In this document: one piece after another, positions 29,497 to 39,054 of the stretch
Numbering within the stretch: the first letter of the stretch is position 1
Layout: each line of letters begins with the position of its first letter
Assembly: GCF_002165575.1 (NCBI RefSeq)
Contig: NZ_MXQF01000005.1
Location: forward strand, 62,001-126,000
Length of the DNA: 64,000 bases
From: Pseudoalteromonas sp. A601
GTDB lineage: Bacteria > Pseudomonadota > Gammaproteobacteria > Enterobacterales > Alteromonadaceae
Direction: 5' to 3'
Position numbers and translations under genes: made by a program
The notes under the pieces: model-generated
The model's input: only the letters and a program-made list of their open reading frames with translations
The model's database searches: none
Told to the model about the DNA's origin: nothing

Positions 29497-30191
29497 GCCA
29501 ATTAAAAGAACTTTTTAACGAAGGAATGTGGAAAAACAACCCTGCCCTCGTCCAGTTACTTGGTTTATGTCCATTACTCGCTGTCACGTCAACTGTCACC
29601 AATGCAATGGGGCTGGGACTGGCAACTTTAATGGTGCTAGTCGGTTCTAATGTTACTATTTCTGCTGTAAGAAACTGGGTACCAAAAGATATTCGGATTC
29701 CTGTCTTTGTGATGATCATCGCAGCCTTTGTAACAATTATTCAGCTTTTAATGAATGCCTATACATTTGGCCTGTATCAATCTTTGGGGATTTTCATACC
29801 CCTTATTGTTACTAACTGCGCCATTATTGGTCGCGCAGAAGCGTTTGCATCAAAAAACCCAGTGCATTTATCCGCCTTTGACGGACTCATGATGGGCGCA
29901 GGCTTTATGGTGGTATTGTTAGTTTTAGGAGCAATGCGAGAAGTCATTGGGCAAGGCACTCTTTTTGATGGTGCCGATTTATTACTTGGCCCATGGGCTG
30001 CTGTTTTGCGCATCGAAATATTTAGCTTTGACAATCAATTTTTACTGGCCATATTACCACCAGGTGCTTTTTTAGGGTTAGGTTTATTAATTGCAGCTAA
30101 AAATGTGATAGATGCACAAATAAAAGCAAAGCAAGTAGCACCGCCAGAAGCAGAAAAAGGCCCAAGGGCACGAGTAACTAGTTTAACTTAA
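29493..30191 (+). CDS. rsxE: Rsx/Rnf complex membrane subunit E
   Basis: The 232-residue protein is a paralogue of RsxA with six helices, containing [20 protein letters not shown] and [15 protein letters not shown], each with the conserved Cys of the family. It completes the six-subunit membrane complex. The start overlaps the rsxG stop; nth follows 36 bp later. Confidence 0.96.
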   Translation: MSQLKELFNEGMWKNNPALVQLLGLCPLLAVTSTVTNAMGLGLATLMVLVGSNVTISAVRNWVPKDIRIPVFVMIIAAFVTIIQLLMNAYTFGLYQSLGIFIPLIVTNCAIIGRAEAFASKNPVHLSAFDGLMMGAGFMVVLLVLGAMREVIGQGTLFDGADLLLGPWAAVLRIEIFSFDNQFLLAILPPGAFLGLGLLIAAKNVIDAQIKAKQVAPPEAEKGPRARVTSLT

Positions 30192-30227
30192 GGGGAAGCG
30201 TATAGCTTAGCTGTACGTTTAAGTTGC

Positions 30228-30890
30228 ATGAATAAAGAAAAACGCTACGAGATTTTAACTCGTCTACGCGATGATAATCCACATCCAGAAACCGAGCTTG
30301 AATACTCAAGCCCATTTGAATTACTTGTCGCGGTCACATTATCTGCGCAAGCCACAGACGTAGGCGTCAACAAAGCCACCCGAAAACTGTTTCCAGTTGC
30401 TAATACGCCACAAGCTATTTTAGATATTGGCCACGATACACTGCGAGACTACATTAAAACCATCGGCTTATTTAATTCAAAAGCTGCTAACGTGTATAAA
30501 ATGTGTGAAATTCTCGTCAATCAACACAACAGCGAAGTCCCTGAAAACCGTGAAGCCCTAGAAGCCCTCCCTGGCGTTGGCCGTAAAACTGCCAATGTAG
30601 TACTCAACACCGCATTCGGCTGGCTAAAAGATAATGAAGGTAGATACTTTTTAGCAGTAGATACTCACATCCAACGTCTTGCAAACCGTACTGGTTACGC
30701 TAAGGGTAAGACTGTTGAGCAGACTGAACAGGCTATAATTAAAAATACGCCAAATAAGAAAGAATTTATGTTTAACCTCCATCATTGGTTTATTTTACAT
30801 GGGCGCTATACGTGTACAGCGAGAAAACCAAAATGTGGAAGTTGTATAATTGAGGATTTGTGTGACTATAAAGAGAAAACTGAGTCATAG
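30228..30890 (+). CDS. nth: Endonuclease III (DNA glycosylase/AP lyase)
   Basis: Nth removes oxidised pyrimidines and cleaves AP sites. The helix-hairpin-helix LPGVGRKTAN (catalytic Lys120), the catalytic Asp145 (AVDTHIQR) and the 4Fe-4S motif C-x6-C-x2-C-x5-C (CTARKPKCGSCIIEDLC) are all visible. A short insertion (KDNEGRY) between the HhH and the catalytic Asp is longer than in E. coli. It closes the rsx-nth cluster, the same order as in many gammaproteobacteria. It marks the last core gene before the accessory region. Confidence 0.96.
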   Translation: MNKEKRYEILTRLRDDNPHPETELEYSSPFELLVAVTLSAQATDVGVNKATRKLFPVANTPQAILDIGHDTLRDYIKTIGLFNSKAANVYKMCEILVNQHNSEVPENREALEALPGVGRKTANVVLNTAFGWLKDNEGRYFLAVDTHIQRLANRTGYAKGKTVEQTEQAIIKNTPNKKEFMFNLHHWFILHGRYTCTARKPKCGSCIIEDLCDYKEKTES

Positions 30891-31300
30891 TTAAGAGTAG
30901 TTATTTTTTAATTAGCATAAACCTTTTAACGGTCACATCTTTAGTTTCTATTTAAGAAGCTGGCGATTTGATTCTCATATGAGCCTTTATTCGGCCAGCA
31001 CCAATTAAATTGAAAATTTGCGTTAACTTCAGAATAGTTTGAATTTAAGCGAGGTGTTGCAAATAGATTATGATTTATTAATTAGAGCCCAGCTAAAACC
31101 TAAAATTTAAATACGGAGTTAATTGGAAGCTATTTCCGGTTTGTGCCATAAGCCGACCTTGAGACACATAAAGATTAAGACTGCAAAGATACGAAAGCGG
31201 AAGTTAGCTTTGGCCTGTTTAACGACAAATATTCCGACAAAGCAGTCATGACTATTAGTTTATTGTTAAATCTAATCTTTCTTTTCGTTCATCTACTCAA
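30891..31300. other. Gene-free junction between nth and the metal region
   Basis: About 410 bp without a credible gene. A degenerate copy of the dispersed palindrome may lie at 31136-31162 (CCGGTTTGTGCCATAAGCCG). This is where the conserved rsx-nth block gives way to accessory genes, so it is a candidate insertion boundary, but no att site or tRNA is seen. Confidence 0.5.
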
Positions 31301-31336
31301 TAACCCCACGCTAAACGTGACTTTAGCGTGGGGTTA
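31301..31336. terminator. Strong hairpin downstream of the RND operon
   Basis: A perfect 15-bp stem (TAACCCCACGCTAAA / TTTAGCGTGGGGTTA) with a 6-nt loop lies just after the stop of the RND pump gene that ends at 31352 on the minus strand. The U tract is weak, but stem strength and position suggest a terminator. Confidence 0.65.
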
Positions 31337-31351
31337 GAGTTCACAGTCATT

Positions 31352-34300
31352 TTATCTGGATAGCTCTTTTATTTTTTTCTCTGAAAACCAGCGATATAAA
31401 ACAGGTAAAACAAATAATGTTAACAGTGTTGCAGTTACCAAGCCGCCAACAATAACACTCGCTAAGGGGCGCTGTATTTCTGCACCAACACCATTAGACA
31501 TTAACATCGGTATCAAACCTAAAGCTGATGTTATAGCAGTCATAAGTACAGGTCTTAATCTTGAAGTAGCGCCTTCAAAAACGGCTTTAGATGCTTCTAG
31601 ACCGTCTTTAATACGTTGGTTGATACTTTCTACCATAACGACCCCATTCAATACCGCTACACCAAATAAGGTAATAAAGCCAACGGAGCTTGGTACAGAC
31701 AAGTATTGTCCAGATAAATATAAGGAGAAAACTCCGCCAATTACAGCAAGCGGCACGTTGACCAATATCAGCATAGCTTGACCAACAGAACCAAAGGCAA
31801 AGTAAAGTAGTAGTGCGATTAGTGCTAACGATAAAGGTACAACTATAGCTAACCTATTTTGAGCACGTTTTTGACTTTCGAACTGGCCGCCAATCGAAAC
31901 AGAATAACCTGAAGGTAAGTCAACCTTTTCAGCAATTACCGTTCTGATATCGGCAACCACGCTTCCCATATCTCGATTTTGTACATTTGCTTGGATAACG
32001 ACTCTTCGTTGTACATCATCGCGTCTAACTTGTGGTGGGCCTGACTCAAATGAGACTGAGGCTACGTCACCCAGTCGCACCCAAGCACCAGTAGGTGATT
32101 GAAGCCGAATATCAGCAATAGCTTCTTTGTTACTTCGGTACTCTTCCTCTATGCGAACGTAAATATCATAACGTTCATTACCATTGATTATTTGTCCGGC
32201 TTCAACACCACCAATACCATCACGCACAACCTCCATTATGTCACTCACAGACAATCCAAAGCGCGATAGTTCTTGCCTGTTAGGACTTATCACCAATTGC
32301 GCTTCACCAGCAATTTGCTCCAATGCAACATCCCTTGCACCTTCAATGTTTTTAATTGCTGTTTCTATTTCTTGACCTTTAGCCGCCAGTACCTCAAGTT
32401 CAGGCCCAAACAACTTTATCGCCAACTGAGCCTTAACACCAGATAGTAGCTCATCGACACGAGTCGCAATAGGTTGAGAAAAGTTGAGTAGCAACCCAGG
32501 GAATTCTTCTAAAGATCTCTCCATTTTTCCTTGAAGTTCATATCGATTAGATGCACTGGTCCACTCAGAAACAGGCTTCAACCCTATGTAAATTTCGATG
32601 TTATTCACAGGCTCTGGGTCTCCACCTATTTCTGCTCGACCAATTCGGCTTAATGCATAGGTTACTTCAGGGAAAGCCATTAGTTTTTCTTCTAGAATTG
32701 GTGCCACAGTGAGCGCGGTATCTAAACTGGAAGAAGGTGCAAGCGTTGCTCTTAAGTTTATCGTCCCTTCTTCTAACTCAGGTACAAATTCAGTACCAAT
32801 TAATGGAACTAATGCAAAGGCAGAGAAAACTAATATAAGTGCGGCTGAAATGACTAATTTGGTGCGTTTTAGTGCGAATGTAAGCCCTTTTCTGTAGAGT
32901 TTGTCTAATGGCCTAAGAACAAAGCTTTCCCTCTCTTTTACACCTGACTTAAATAAATAAGTAGCTAAAGCGGGTACAACAAACAACGCAACCACAATAG
33001 CAGATATAACAGCTAAAATGATGCTTATTGCCATAGGTTGAAATAACTTTGCCTCAACACCTTCAAAGCTAAATAAAGGCGTAAATACGACTAAAATAAT
33101 AGAAGCTGCAAAAAATACGGGACGAGCCACTTCTTTACCCGCATTTTGAAGACGTAACTTAATACCATGCTCATCTTGTTCTACATCATGTGGATCAGTA
33201 TCAGCACTAGGCACTCTTTCTTTTACAGTTTTTAAATGGGTAGAGTCTGGTCTATTTAAATGCTTAAACATGTTTTCAACCATCACGACTGAACCATCAA
33301 CTAGCATACCAATGGCTACGGCAATGCCACCCAATGACATAAGGTTTGCAGAAATGCCCCACCAAGCCATGATCATTAACGCGATACCAATTGAAATTGG
33401 AATAGATATTAGGACAAGGAAGGTTGCACGTATATTCATTAAAAATAGTGCTAATACAATACAGATGAAAATAAATGCTAGTAATAGTGCATCAACTACT
33501 GTATCAACGGCTTTTTCAATCAAATCAGCCTGATCATAAAATGGTTCAAAGCGAACACCTTTAGGCAATGCTTGATTAATTAATGGGATTCTTGCATTGA
33601 TACCATCAATGGTGGCTTTAGTATTAGACCCCATGCGTTTTAAGACAATGCCAGAGACAACTTCACCTAAATTTTCGACTTTACCGTCTTCGGTTTTGCG
33701 CGTCATTGTGACAGCACCTTGACGAATTTCACTGCCCATTTCAACTTTAGCAATATCCGAAACCGTCACAACTGTCCCATCAACTGTTTTGACGGGAACT
33801 TGTTTGATATTACTAATACCAGCGTCACCACTTTCAAACCAACCTGCACCTCTAATAACAAGCTGCTCTTGCCCACGGTTCATATACCATCCGCCAACAT
33901 TGGCATTGTTGTTATCTAGGGCACCAACAACGTCTTCTTGCGTTAGGTTATAAGAAAGAAGCTTAGATGGATCTACATTTACTTGGTACTGCCTAACAAT
34001 ACCTCCAAAGGAGAGTACATCAGTAACACCATCGACAGGCATAACGAGTAATTTTACTACCCAATCATTGAGACTCCTGAGTGCCATAGCATCATAGCCT
34101 GCATCTTTATCTGAAATAAGAAGGTACTGAAATACTTGGCCTAGCCCTGAGGTGTTTGGCCCCATTTCGGGTGTGCCGACACCTTCTGGTATCAGTTCTT
34201 TTGCGGCTTGAAGACGCTCAAATACAAGTTGTCTTGCAAAGTAAATGTCGGTGCCTTCTTTGAAAACAACCGTGACGCCAGACAAGCCTGTTTTAGAAAT

Positions 34301-34552
34301 TGAGCGCACTTGTTCTACATCAGGTAAGGCATACATGACCGCTTCAATGGGGTACGTAATGAGTTGTTCAACTTCTTCAGCAGCTAGTCCTGGCGCTTCA
34401 GTATTTACAGCAACTTGAACATTAGTAACATCAGGAAAGGCATCTAAATTTAGTTTTGGTATAACCATAATTGCGCCGACAATTGTGGCAAACAGCGCAA
34501 TCAAAATCAGGAGTCTATTATTAACAGACCAATCTATTATTTTATTAAACAT
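31352..34552 (-). CDS. Heavy-metal RND efflux pump, inner-membrane subunit (system 1, CusA/CzcA family)
   Basis: The 1066-residue protein has the twelve-helix RND layout with two large periplasmic loops. It starts FNKIIDWSVNNRLLIL and contains the HME features NLDAFPDVTNVQVAVNT and VKAQLAIKLFG. In helix 4 the proton-relay segment reads AVAIGMLVDGSVVMVEN: the VDG and VEN acidic residues are present, but the first Asp of the Czc-type DFG is replaced by AIG, as in CusA-like pumps. It pumps metal ions from periplasm or cytoplasm to the outside by proton antiport. Metal is uncertain; Cu/Ag or a broader range is suggested by the motif. Last gene of the minus-strand operon small protein-TolC-adaptor-pump. 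Confidence 0.9.
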   Translation of the reverse strand: MFNKIIDWSVNNRLLILIALFATIVGAIMVIPKLNLDAFPDVTNVQVAVNTEAPGLAAEEVEQLITYPIEAVMYALPDVEQVRSISKTGLSGVTVVFKEGTDIYFARQLVFERLQAAKELIPEGVGTPEMGPNTSGLGQVFQYLLISDKDAGYDAMALRSLNDWVVKLLVMPVDGVTDVLSFGGIVRQYQVNVDPSKLLSYNLTQEDVVGALDNNNANVGGWYMNRGQEQLVIRGAGWFESGDAGISNIKQVPVKTVDGTVVTVSDIAKVEMGSEIRQGAVTMTRKTEDGKVENLGEVVSGIVLKRMGSNTKATIDGINARIPLINQALPKGVRFEPFYDQADLIEKAVDTVVDALLLAFIFICIVLALFLMNIRATFLVLISIPISIGIALMIMAWWGISANLMSLGGIAVAIGMLVDGSVVMVENMFKHLNRPDSTHLKTVKERVPSADTDPHDVEQDEHGIKLRLQNAGKEVARPVFFAASIILVVFTPLFSFEGVEAKLFQPMAISIILAVISAIVVALFVVPALATYLFKSGVKERESFVLRPLDKLYRKGLTFALKRTKLVISAALILVFSAFALVPLIGTEFVPELEEGTINLRATLAPSSSLDTALTVAPILEEKLMAFPEVTYALSRIGRAEIGGDPEPVNNIEIYIGLKPVSEWTSASNRYELQGKMERSLEEFPGLLLNFSQPIATRVDELLSGVKAQLAIKLFGPELEVLAAKGQEIETAIKNIEGARDVALEQIAGEAQLVISPNRQELSRFGLSVSDIMEVVRDGIGGVEAGQIINGNERYDIYVRIEEEYRSNKEAIADIRLQSPTGAWVRLGDVASVSFESGPPQVRRDDVQRRVVIQANVQNRDMGSVVADIRTVIAEKVDLPSGYSVSIGGQFESQKRAQNRLAIVVPLSLALIALLLYFAFGSVGQAMLILVNVPLAVIGGVFSLYLSGQYLSVPSSVGFITLFGVAVLNGVVMVESINQRIKDGLEASKAVFEGATSRLRPVLMTAITSALGLIPMLMSNGVGAEIQRPLASVIVGGLVTATLLTLFVLPVLYRWFSEKKIKELSR

Positions 34553-34563
34553 AGTCTTGCTCC

Positions 34564-35820
34564 TTAGTGGTTATGCGGATCAAATCCGCCTTTAGCGATT
34601 TCAGAAGCAACAAAAAATGCGCCTTTGGTTACAATTCGCGTCCCACTATCAAGGCCAATGATTTCCCTAAAATCACCTAAGGCTCGGCCTAGTTCTACTT
34701 CTACAGCTTTAAATTCTCCAGGGTGGTCTTCGACAAATACGGTCCAATCACCATCTGCGCTGCGGATCAATGCTTCTTCTGGCACAGCCATCACTTTCTG
34801 CTTTGTGGCAAACTGAAAGTAAACTTTTACAAACATACCTGAATGAAGGTTATCATCAGCATTCTGTACCCCCAATCTAATAATTCTTGTACGAGTTACG
34901 GGATCAATTGTATGGGCTTCTTGGATAACTTTGGCATTGTAACTCTGGCCTTCTAATTTAAGTACCGCAGGAGAATCAATTGATAAATTTAGCTTTTTAT
35001 TTGGAGAAACTTTTGCTTCAACCCATAGTTGTTTTTCATCAGCTAACAACATGACTGAATCCCCAGCATCAACACGTTGCCCTTGGATAAAGTCGTCTTG
35101 AAGCACGACACCTTCACGGTGCGCCGTTAATGCATATTGCCCAAATGCTTTAATGTCTTTGTTAGAAATACCATTTATTGCTTTTTCAGTTAACCCTAAA
35201 GCAATGAGCTTGCCATAGCTCGCATTGTATGTTGTTTCAGCTTGTAATAATCGACTTTCACTCACCGTCTTATTACCCAGCTTTTTTACACGTTGCCATT
35301 CGGTTGAAGCGATTAAATAGTCAGCTTGTGCTTGTGCCATTGCTTCACTAAATAATGTAACTAACTTCTGACCTATTTCTACATACTCGCCAAGCGCTGC
35401 ATGGCGACTGATAATGACTGACTCTGTACGTGGTGATACCACATAACTTTTATAGCCATTAGCTTTTATTTCGCCAGGTGCATATACGGAGCTAAATTGA
35501 TATTCAGGCTTAACACTTTCCACTTTAATTTTAGCAAGCGACATCTTCTTTGGATCAATAGTGATACCTTCTTCATGTTCTTCTTCTCCCTCTTTATTAC
35601 CACCTTCATGGCCGTGCTCGTCATGGTCACCTTTATCTTCTTCATGTCCCTTTTCGTGTTCATGCTCATCTTGATGTTCTTTTTCTTCTTGTTTCGAAAC
35701 GTTTGTGACAGAACCAGTTCCATCTGACGACTGTGCAAAAGCATCATGATTTGTAGTAAACCCAACTAACAGGCTGCTAATTACTACGGCTAAAAATTTT
35801 TTACTAATTACTGTATTCAT
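34564..35820 (-). CDS. RND efflux periplasmic adaptor (system 1), His-rich
   Basis: The 418-residue membrane-fusion protein has a signal peptide (up to about ANHDAFAQ), a long His/Glu/Asp-rich metal-binding stretch (EHQDEHEHEKGHEED, then HDEHGHEGG, about residues 45-90), a lipoyl/hairpin core (SPRTESVIISRHAALGEYVEIGQKL) and beta-barrel and proximal domains ending near FDPHNH. It links the inner-membrane pump to the outer-membrane channel. The His-rich N-terminus is typical of CzcB/CusB-like adaptors that hand over metal. It lies 11 bp from the pump gene. Confidence 0.9.
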   Translation of the reverse strand: MNTVISKKFLAVVISSLLVGFTTNHDAFAQSSDGTGSVTNVSKQEEKEHQDEHEHEKGHEEDKGDHDEHGHEGGNKEGEEEHEEGITIDPKKMSLAKIKVESVKPEYQFSSVYAPGEIKANGYKSYVVSPRTESVIISRHAALGEYVEIGQKLVTLFSEAMAQAQADYLIASTEWQRVKKLGNKTVSESRLLQAETTYNASYGKLIALGLTEKAINGISNKDIKAFGQYALTAHREGVVLQDDFIQGQRVDAGDSVMLLADEKQLWVEAKVSPNKKLNLSIDSPAVLKLEGQSYNAKVIQEAHTIDPVTRTRIIRLGVQNADDNLHSGMFVKVYFQFATKQKVMAVPEEALIRSADGDWTVFVEDHPGEFKAVEVELGRALGDFREIIGLDSGTRIVTKGAFFVASEIAKGGFDPHNH

Positions 35821-35884
35821 TTTTGTAACCTATATTTTTAATAAATTTAAGATTTCGTTTTTCGCTACTGAAAAAACAAAGCGC

Positions 35885-37102
35885 TCAAATCTCAAATTTG
35901 GATAACTGACCCATACTTAAAATGAAGGATATTTCTGCAAGCTTGAATTGATTTTCCAAACGTATTCCTGCATGAAGCCCTTCCGCACGTTGATTTAATG
36001 CAAGTAAGTAGTCAGAAGTATTAATATCACCAGCTTGCCAGCGCTTATTTAATAAGTTTTCGCTGCTATCTAATCTGCCTTTTGTCAGTTTTTGCCATTG
36101 CTCATAATATTTTCTACTGACATTAAGCGATTCATAATTAGCTTTTGCTTCAAAAGACTGCTTTCGATATACCGACTGAAAATTCGCCTCGGCTGCAATG
36201 GCTTCTGAATAAGCGGCTTTAACATTATCTGTATAGTTATTTCTGATGTTTAAAGGCATTGAAAAAGTCACACCAACCAAGTCTTCATCTCCACTTTTCC
36301 CTGCGCTAACGCCAATGGTTGGATTAGCTTTAGATTCCATAGTGGTTAGTTGAGCTTTAGATTGTTGTCCCTTCCATTTCGCTCTAGCAAGTTTAACTTT
36401 TGGATGTTCCTCAACCCACTGGGAGTTAAATGAGTAGCTTGTTGCTCCAAAAGTAAATGAAAACAAATTGGTAGTATTAGGCGTCCAATCAGGCAATAAC
36501 TCCTGAACCTTTACCTCTGCATTTTTCAAAGCAATTTGAGACTCAGATATTTCACTAAAAATTTGCGACAAGTTTAAATAGACTAGCTCAGCGTCAAGTG
36601 GCTCTAGAAGTCCAGCTTTTCGTTTGTCTTCAACAATTCCAACGAGCGTTTGCAATTGCTCTTCTCTTTCTGAAAGTAACTGAGCAGCTTTTTTTGCTGC
36701 TTGCCAATTAACTAATGCAGTTAAGGCATTAGCCTTTTTAGAATCGAGTAGAGATAACAATTGTTGCTGGTTTGCATAAACATCAATTTCACCAATGGTT
36801 TTATTTGTTGATTGCTTATCCCAAAAATCTATCGTTTGACTGATACCAATAGAGTAATTATCAAAATCACCTTCTTTTTCATAGCTTGCTTCAAGCTCTG
36901 GGTTATATACGGCTTGAGTTAAGCTTTTGGCTCTATGATTACTTGCATTAAGTAACTCTTTAGCCGCAACAACTTCGGGATCTTTATTTATTTGACTATC
37001 TAGCCATGAAATACTTTTCTGTTTGCCATAAGTGGCAACTGAAAAACTCACAGCCATGCATAAAGACAGGGTTAAACCTGTATTTTTTAAAAATATATAC
37101 AT
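35885..37102 (-). CDS. TolC/CzcC family outer-membrane efflux protein (system 1)
   Basis: The 405-residue protein has an N-terminal signal peptide (LTLSLCMAVSFSVATYG) and two outer-membrane-efflux-protein repeats of long helices (for example ALTALVNWQAAKKAAQLLSE and YESLNVSRKYYEQWQKLT). It forms the trimeric channel of system 1. The gene lies between the small His-rich gene and the adaptor, spaced 64 bp from the latter. Confidence 0.88.
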   Translation of the reverse strand: MYIFLKNTGLTLSLCMAVSFSVATYGKQKSISWLDSQINKDPEVVAAKELLNASNHRAKSLTQAVYNPELEASYEKEGDFDNYSIGISQTIDFWDKQSTNKTIGEIDVYANQQQLLSLLDSKKANALTALVNWQAAKKAAQLLSEREEQLQTLVGIVEDKRKAGLLEPLDAELVYLNLSQIFSEISESQIALKNAEVKVQELLPDWTPNTTNLFSFTFGATSYSFNSQWVEEHPKVKLARAKWKGQQSKAQLTTMESKANPTIGVSAGKSGDEDLVGVTFSMPLNIRNNYTDNVKAAYSEAIAAEANFQSVYRKQSFEAKANYESLNVSRKYYEQWQKLTKGRLDSSENLLNKRWQAGDINTSDYLLALNQRAEGLHAGIRLENQFKLAEISFILSMGQLSKFEI

Positions 37103-37183
37103 AAAACTTCTTAATTTTTTAATTTATAAACACGAACCCTTTATCCTTCTCATGGACAAATAGGTCATTAAAAATCAATCTAA

Positions 37184-37543
37184 TTAAGAAATGGGTGGGC
37201 GAAGTATCGCTTCAAGGTAAGTATTTGTTTGATCAATTTGATAAGGCGTTTTATTGATAATGTTTAGTTTGCCCGTGGTATTTGAATTACTGACTAAAAT
37301 CCAAGATAAGTGGCTGCCACTGCAATGACCGCAGTGATGACAATCTTTTTCATTATGCTGCTCATCACCTACATTATCATTTGAGACATTTCGATCATCT
37401 GCATGATCATGTTGAGTTTGAAGGTGCTCTATATCTATTTGGTGATTCTCAGATGTTGAGGATGCTACAGCAGTTAACGATTGTAAAACAATCGAAATAA
37501 CCAAGAGCATTTTTAGTACAACATTAAGGTTCAAAGTTATCAC
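37184..37543 (-). CDS. Small secreted His/Cys-rich protein ending in Arg-Pro-Pro (system 1 operon head)
   Basis: The 119-residue product starts with a GTG at 37543 (alternative ATG at 37510) and has a signal peptide (MLLVISIVLQSLTAVASS). The mature part is His-rich (HLQTQHDHADD) and has a CxxC-like block (CHHCGHCSGSH), ending LEAILRPPIS. No named family is certain; it resembles DUF2946/CopL-type small metal-binding proteins. It is the first gene of the minus-strand RND operon and is probably a periplasmic metal-binding accessory or sensor. The same end motif occurs in the genes at 9556 and 38619. Confidence 0.7.
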   Translation of the reverse strand: MITLNLNVVLKMLLVISIVLQSLTAVASSTSENHQIDIEHLQTQHDHADDRNVSNDNVGDEQHNEKDCHHCGHCSGSHLSWILVSNSNTTGKLNIINKTPYQIDQTNTYLEAILRPPIS

Positions 37544-37639
37544 CAGTTAAATATAGTATTTAAAATACTAGCAGAAACTATTTTCTTAAACTAGCTTTTC
37601 AATTCAGTTTCCACGCTTTTACATTAAATAATTTTTTAT

Positions 37640-37670
37640 TTGACTCTATAGCCACTATAGATTTTATACT
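37640..37670 (+). promoter_or_regulatory. MerR/CadR-type metal-responsive promoter for the CDF-RND operon
   Basis: TTGACT (37640-37645) and TATACT (37665-37670) are separated by 19 bp, the long spacer characteristic of MerR-family-activated promoters. The spacer contains CTATAG-CCA-CTATAG, the same operator as at 46179-46197 next to the CadR-type gene. The predicted transcript start lies about 23 bp before the ATG at 37700. Confidence 0.85.
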
Positions 37671-37699
37671 TATTTTAATATTATTACGGAGTGTTAAAT

Positions 37700-38599
37700 A
37701 TGTCAGAAAAATGTAGTGGTCAGTGTCAATCATCTTCTACCAATGAAGATGTAAAAATTGATACACAATTAGATAACTATAGTGGCGCGTTTGTCAGTAC
37801 ATTTAAAGTACCTCAAATGGACTGTCCTTCAGAAGAGAGATTGATTAGGTTAGCACTTGACTCAATTGAGCCTTCAGTTGGGTTGCAATTTGATATTCCT
37901 AGCCGTTTAGTCAAGGTTTTTCATGATGAAAATTTAGATGAGATAACAAAAAAATTACAACAACTCAATCTCGGTGCAGAGTTGGCATCAACTAAAGAAA
38001 GTTGCAGCACCGAAGCTGCAAAAGCAAAAGATCTAGCCCAAAAAAATGAGATGAAAGAAGCATCAACGCTAAAATGGTTGTTAGCCATTAATGGAGTCAT
38101 GTTTTTTATAGAAGTAATTGCTGGGATTATTGCGCAATCTGCTGGCCTTATTGCCGACTCATTAGATATGTTTGCTGATGCTGCTGTTTATGGTTTAGCT
38201 ATATATGCTGTCGGTAAAAGCATAAGCATGAAACTTAGAGCGGCACATATATCTGGTGTACTTCAAATTATTCTAGCGCTAGGTGCTTTGAGTGAAGTCG
38301 TAAGACGCTTTATTTACGGTAGTGAACCTATCTCTTCTTTAATGATGATATTTGGTGGAATAGCACTAATCGCTAACATTGCTTGTCTGTTTTTAATATT
38401 TGGCAACAAAGAAGACGGCGCTCATATGAAAGCGAGTTGGATTTTTTCCGCAAATGACGTAATCGCAAACGTAGGTGTAATCTTAGCTGGCTTATTAGTT
38501 ACAGTAACTAGCAGCCGTTATCCAGATTTAGTGATTGGTTTGATTATTGCTGTTGTCGTTTTAAACGGTGCTCGCCGCATCTTACAGCTAAAGTCTTAA
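37700..38599 (+). CDS. Cation diffusion facilitator with N-terminal metal-binding domain
   Basis: Starting at the ATG at 37700 (CGGAG seven bases upstream), the 299-residue protein has a Cys-rich start (CSGQCQ), an HMA-like domain (VPQMDCPSEERLIRLAL), and five or six membrane helices of a CDF transporter. The usual metal-site HxxxD of helix 2 reads D-M-F-A-D (IADSLDMFADA) and that of helix 5 reads N-D-V-I-A-N, so the site is non-canonical for zinc. There is no C-terminal cytosolic domain. It moves a divalent cation out of the cytosol; the metal is unclear. First gene of the plus-strand operon with the second RND system and controlled by the CadR-type promoter. Confidence 0.8.
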   Translation: MSEKCSGQCQSSSTNEDVKIDTQLDNYSGAFVSTFKVPQMDCPSEERLIRLALDSIEPSVGLQFDIPSRLVKVFHDENLDEITKKLQQLNLGAELASTKESCSTEAAKAKDLAQKNEMKEASTLKWLLAINGVMFFIEVIAGIIAQSAGLIADSLDMFADAAVYGLAIYAVGKSISMKLRAAHISGVLQIILALGALSEVVRRFIYGSEPISSLMMIFGGIALIANIACLFLIFGNKEDGAHMKASWIFSANDVIANVGVILAGLLVTVTSSRYPDLVIGLIIAVVVLNGARRILQLKS

Positions 38600-38618
38600 G
38601 TAGAAAGTAGTTAAAAGA

Positions 38619-38981
38619 ATGCACCCGTCATATTTTAAACCATATATATCATACGTGATAATGATTTTAATCGCGGTGCAGTCTGTGTTTTTTTCGCAAG
38701 AAGAGATTGAAGGAAACTTAATTGAAAGTTCTTTTAATATATCACTAACTGAGTCTATTACCCCGCTAAAAGCTCCTGAAAGCTCTAATTTATTTGAGGA
38801 GGGTAATAGCCAAACTTTAATTGATAATTGTAATTTTTGTTGCTGCTGTCAGTTATTTTTAAATACAGATTCTTCTTGTAATATTTTACAAGCAATAGAA
38901 TATTTCCCTACCTACGCCTTAGTTTCCCCTGAGCTAAAAGGCTATATCTCGGTGCCATTCCGCCCACCTAAATACGCCTAA
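38619..38981 (+). CDS. Small secreted Cys-rich protein ending in Arg-Pro-Pro (system 2)
   Basis: The 120-residue protein has a signal peptide-like start (SYVIMILIAVQSVFFSQ), then a cysteine block (NCNFCCCCQLF) and the end FRPPKYA. It is not assignable to a named family, but in size, export signal, Cys cluster and Arg-Pro-Pro end it parallels the small genes at 9556 and 37184. Here it lies between the CDF gene (20 bp away) and the outer-membrane channel gene, inside the CadR-controlled operon. A metal chaperone or sensor role in the periplasm is inferred. Confidence 0.7.
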   Translation: MHPSYFKPYISYVIMILIAVQSVFFSQEEIEGNLIESSFNISLTESITPLKAPESSNLFEEGNSQTLIDNCNFCCCCQLFLNTDSSCNILQAIEYFPTYALVSPELKGYISVPFRPPKYA

Positions 38982-39054
38982 ATTTTATAGAAAATTAAGA
39001 AAGGTCAAATGTTAATGACCTAAATATCACATATAAATTTATAGGAAAGTATAC

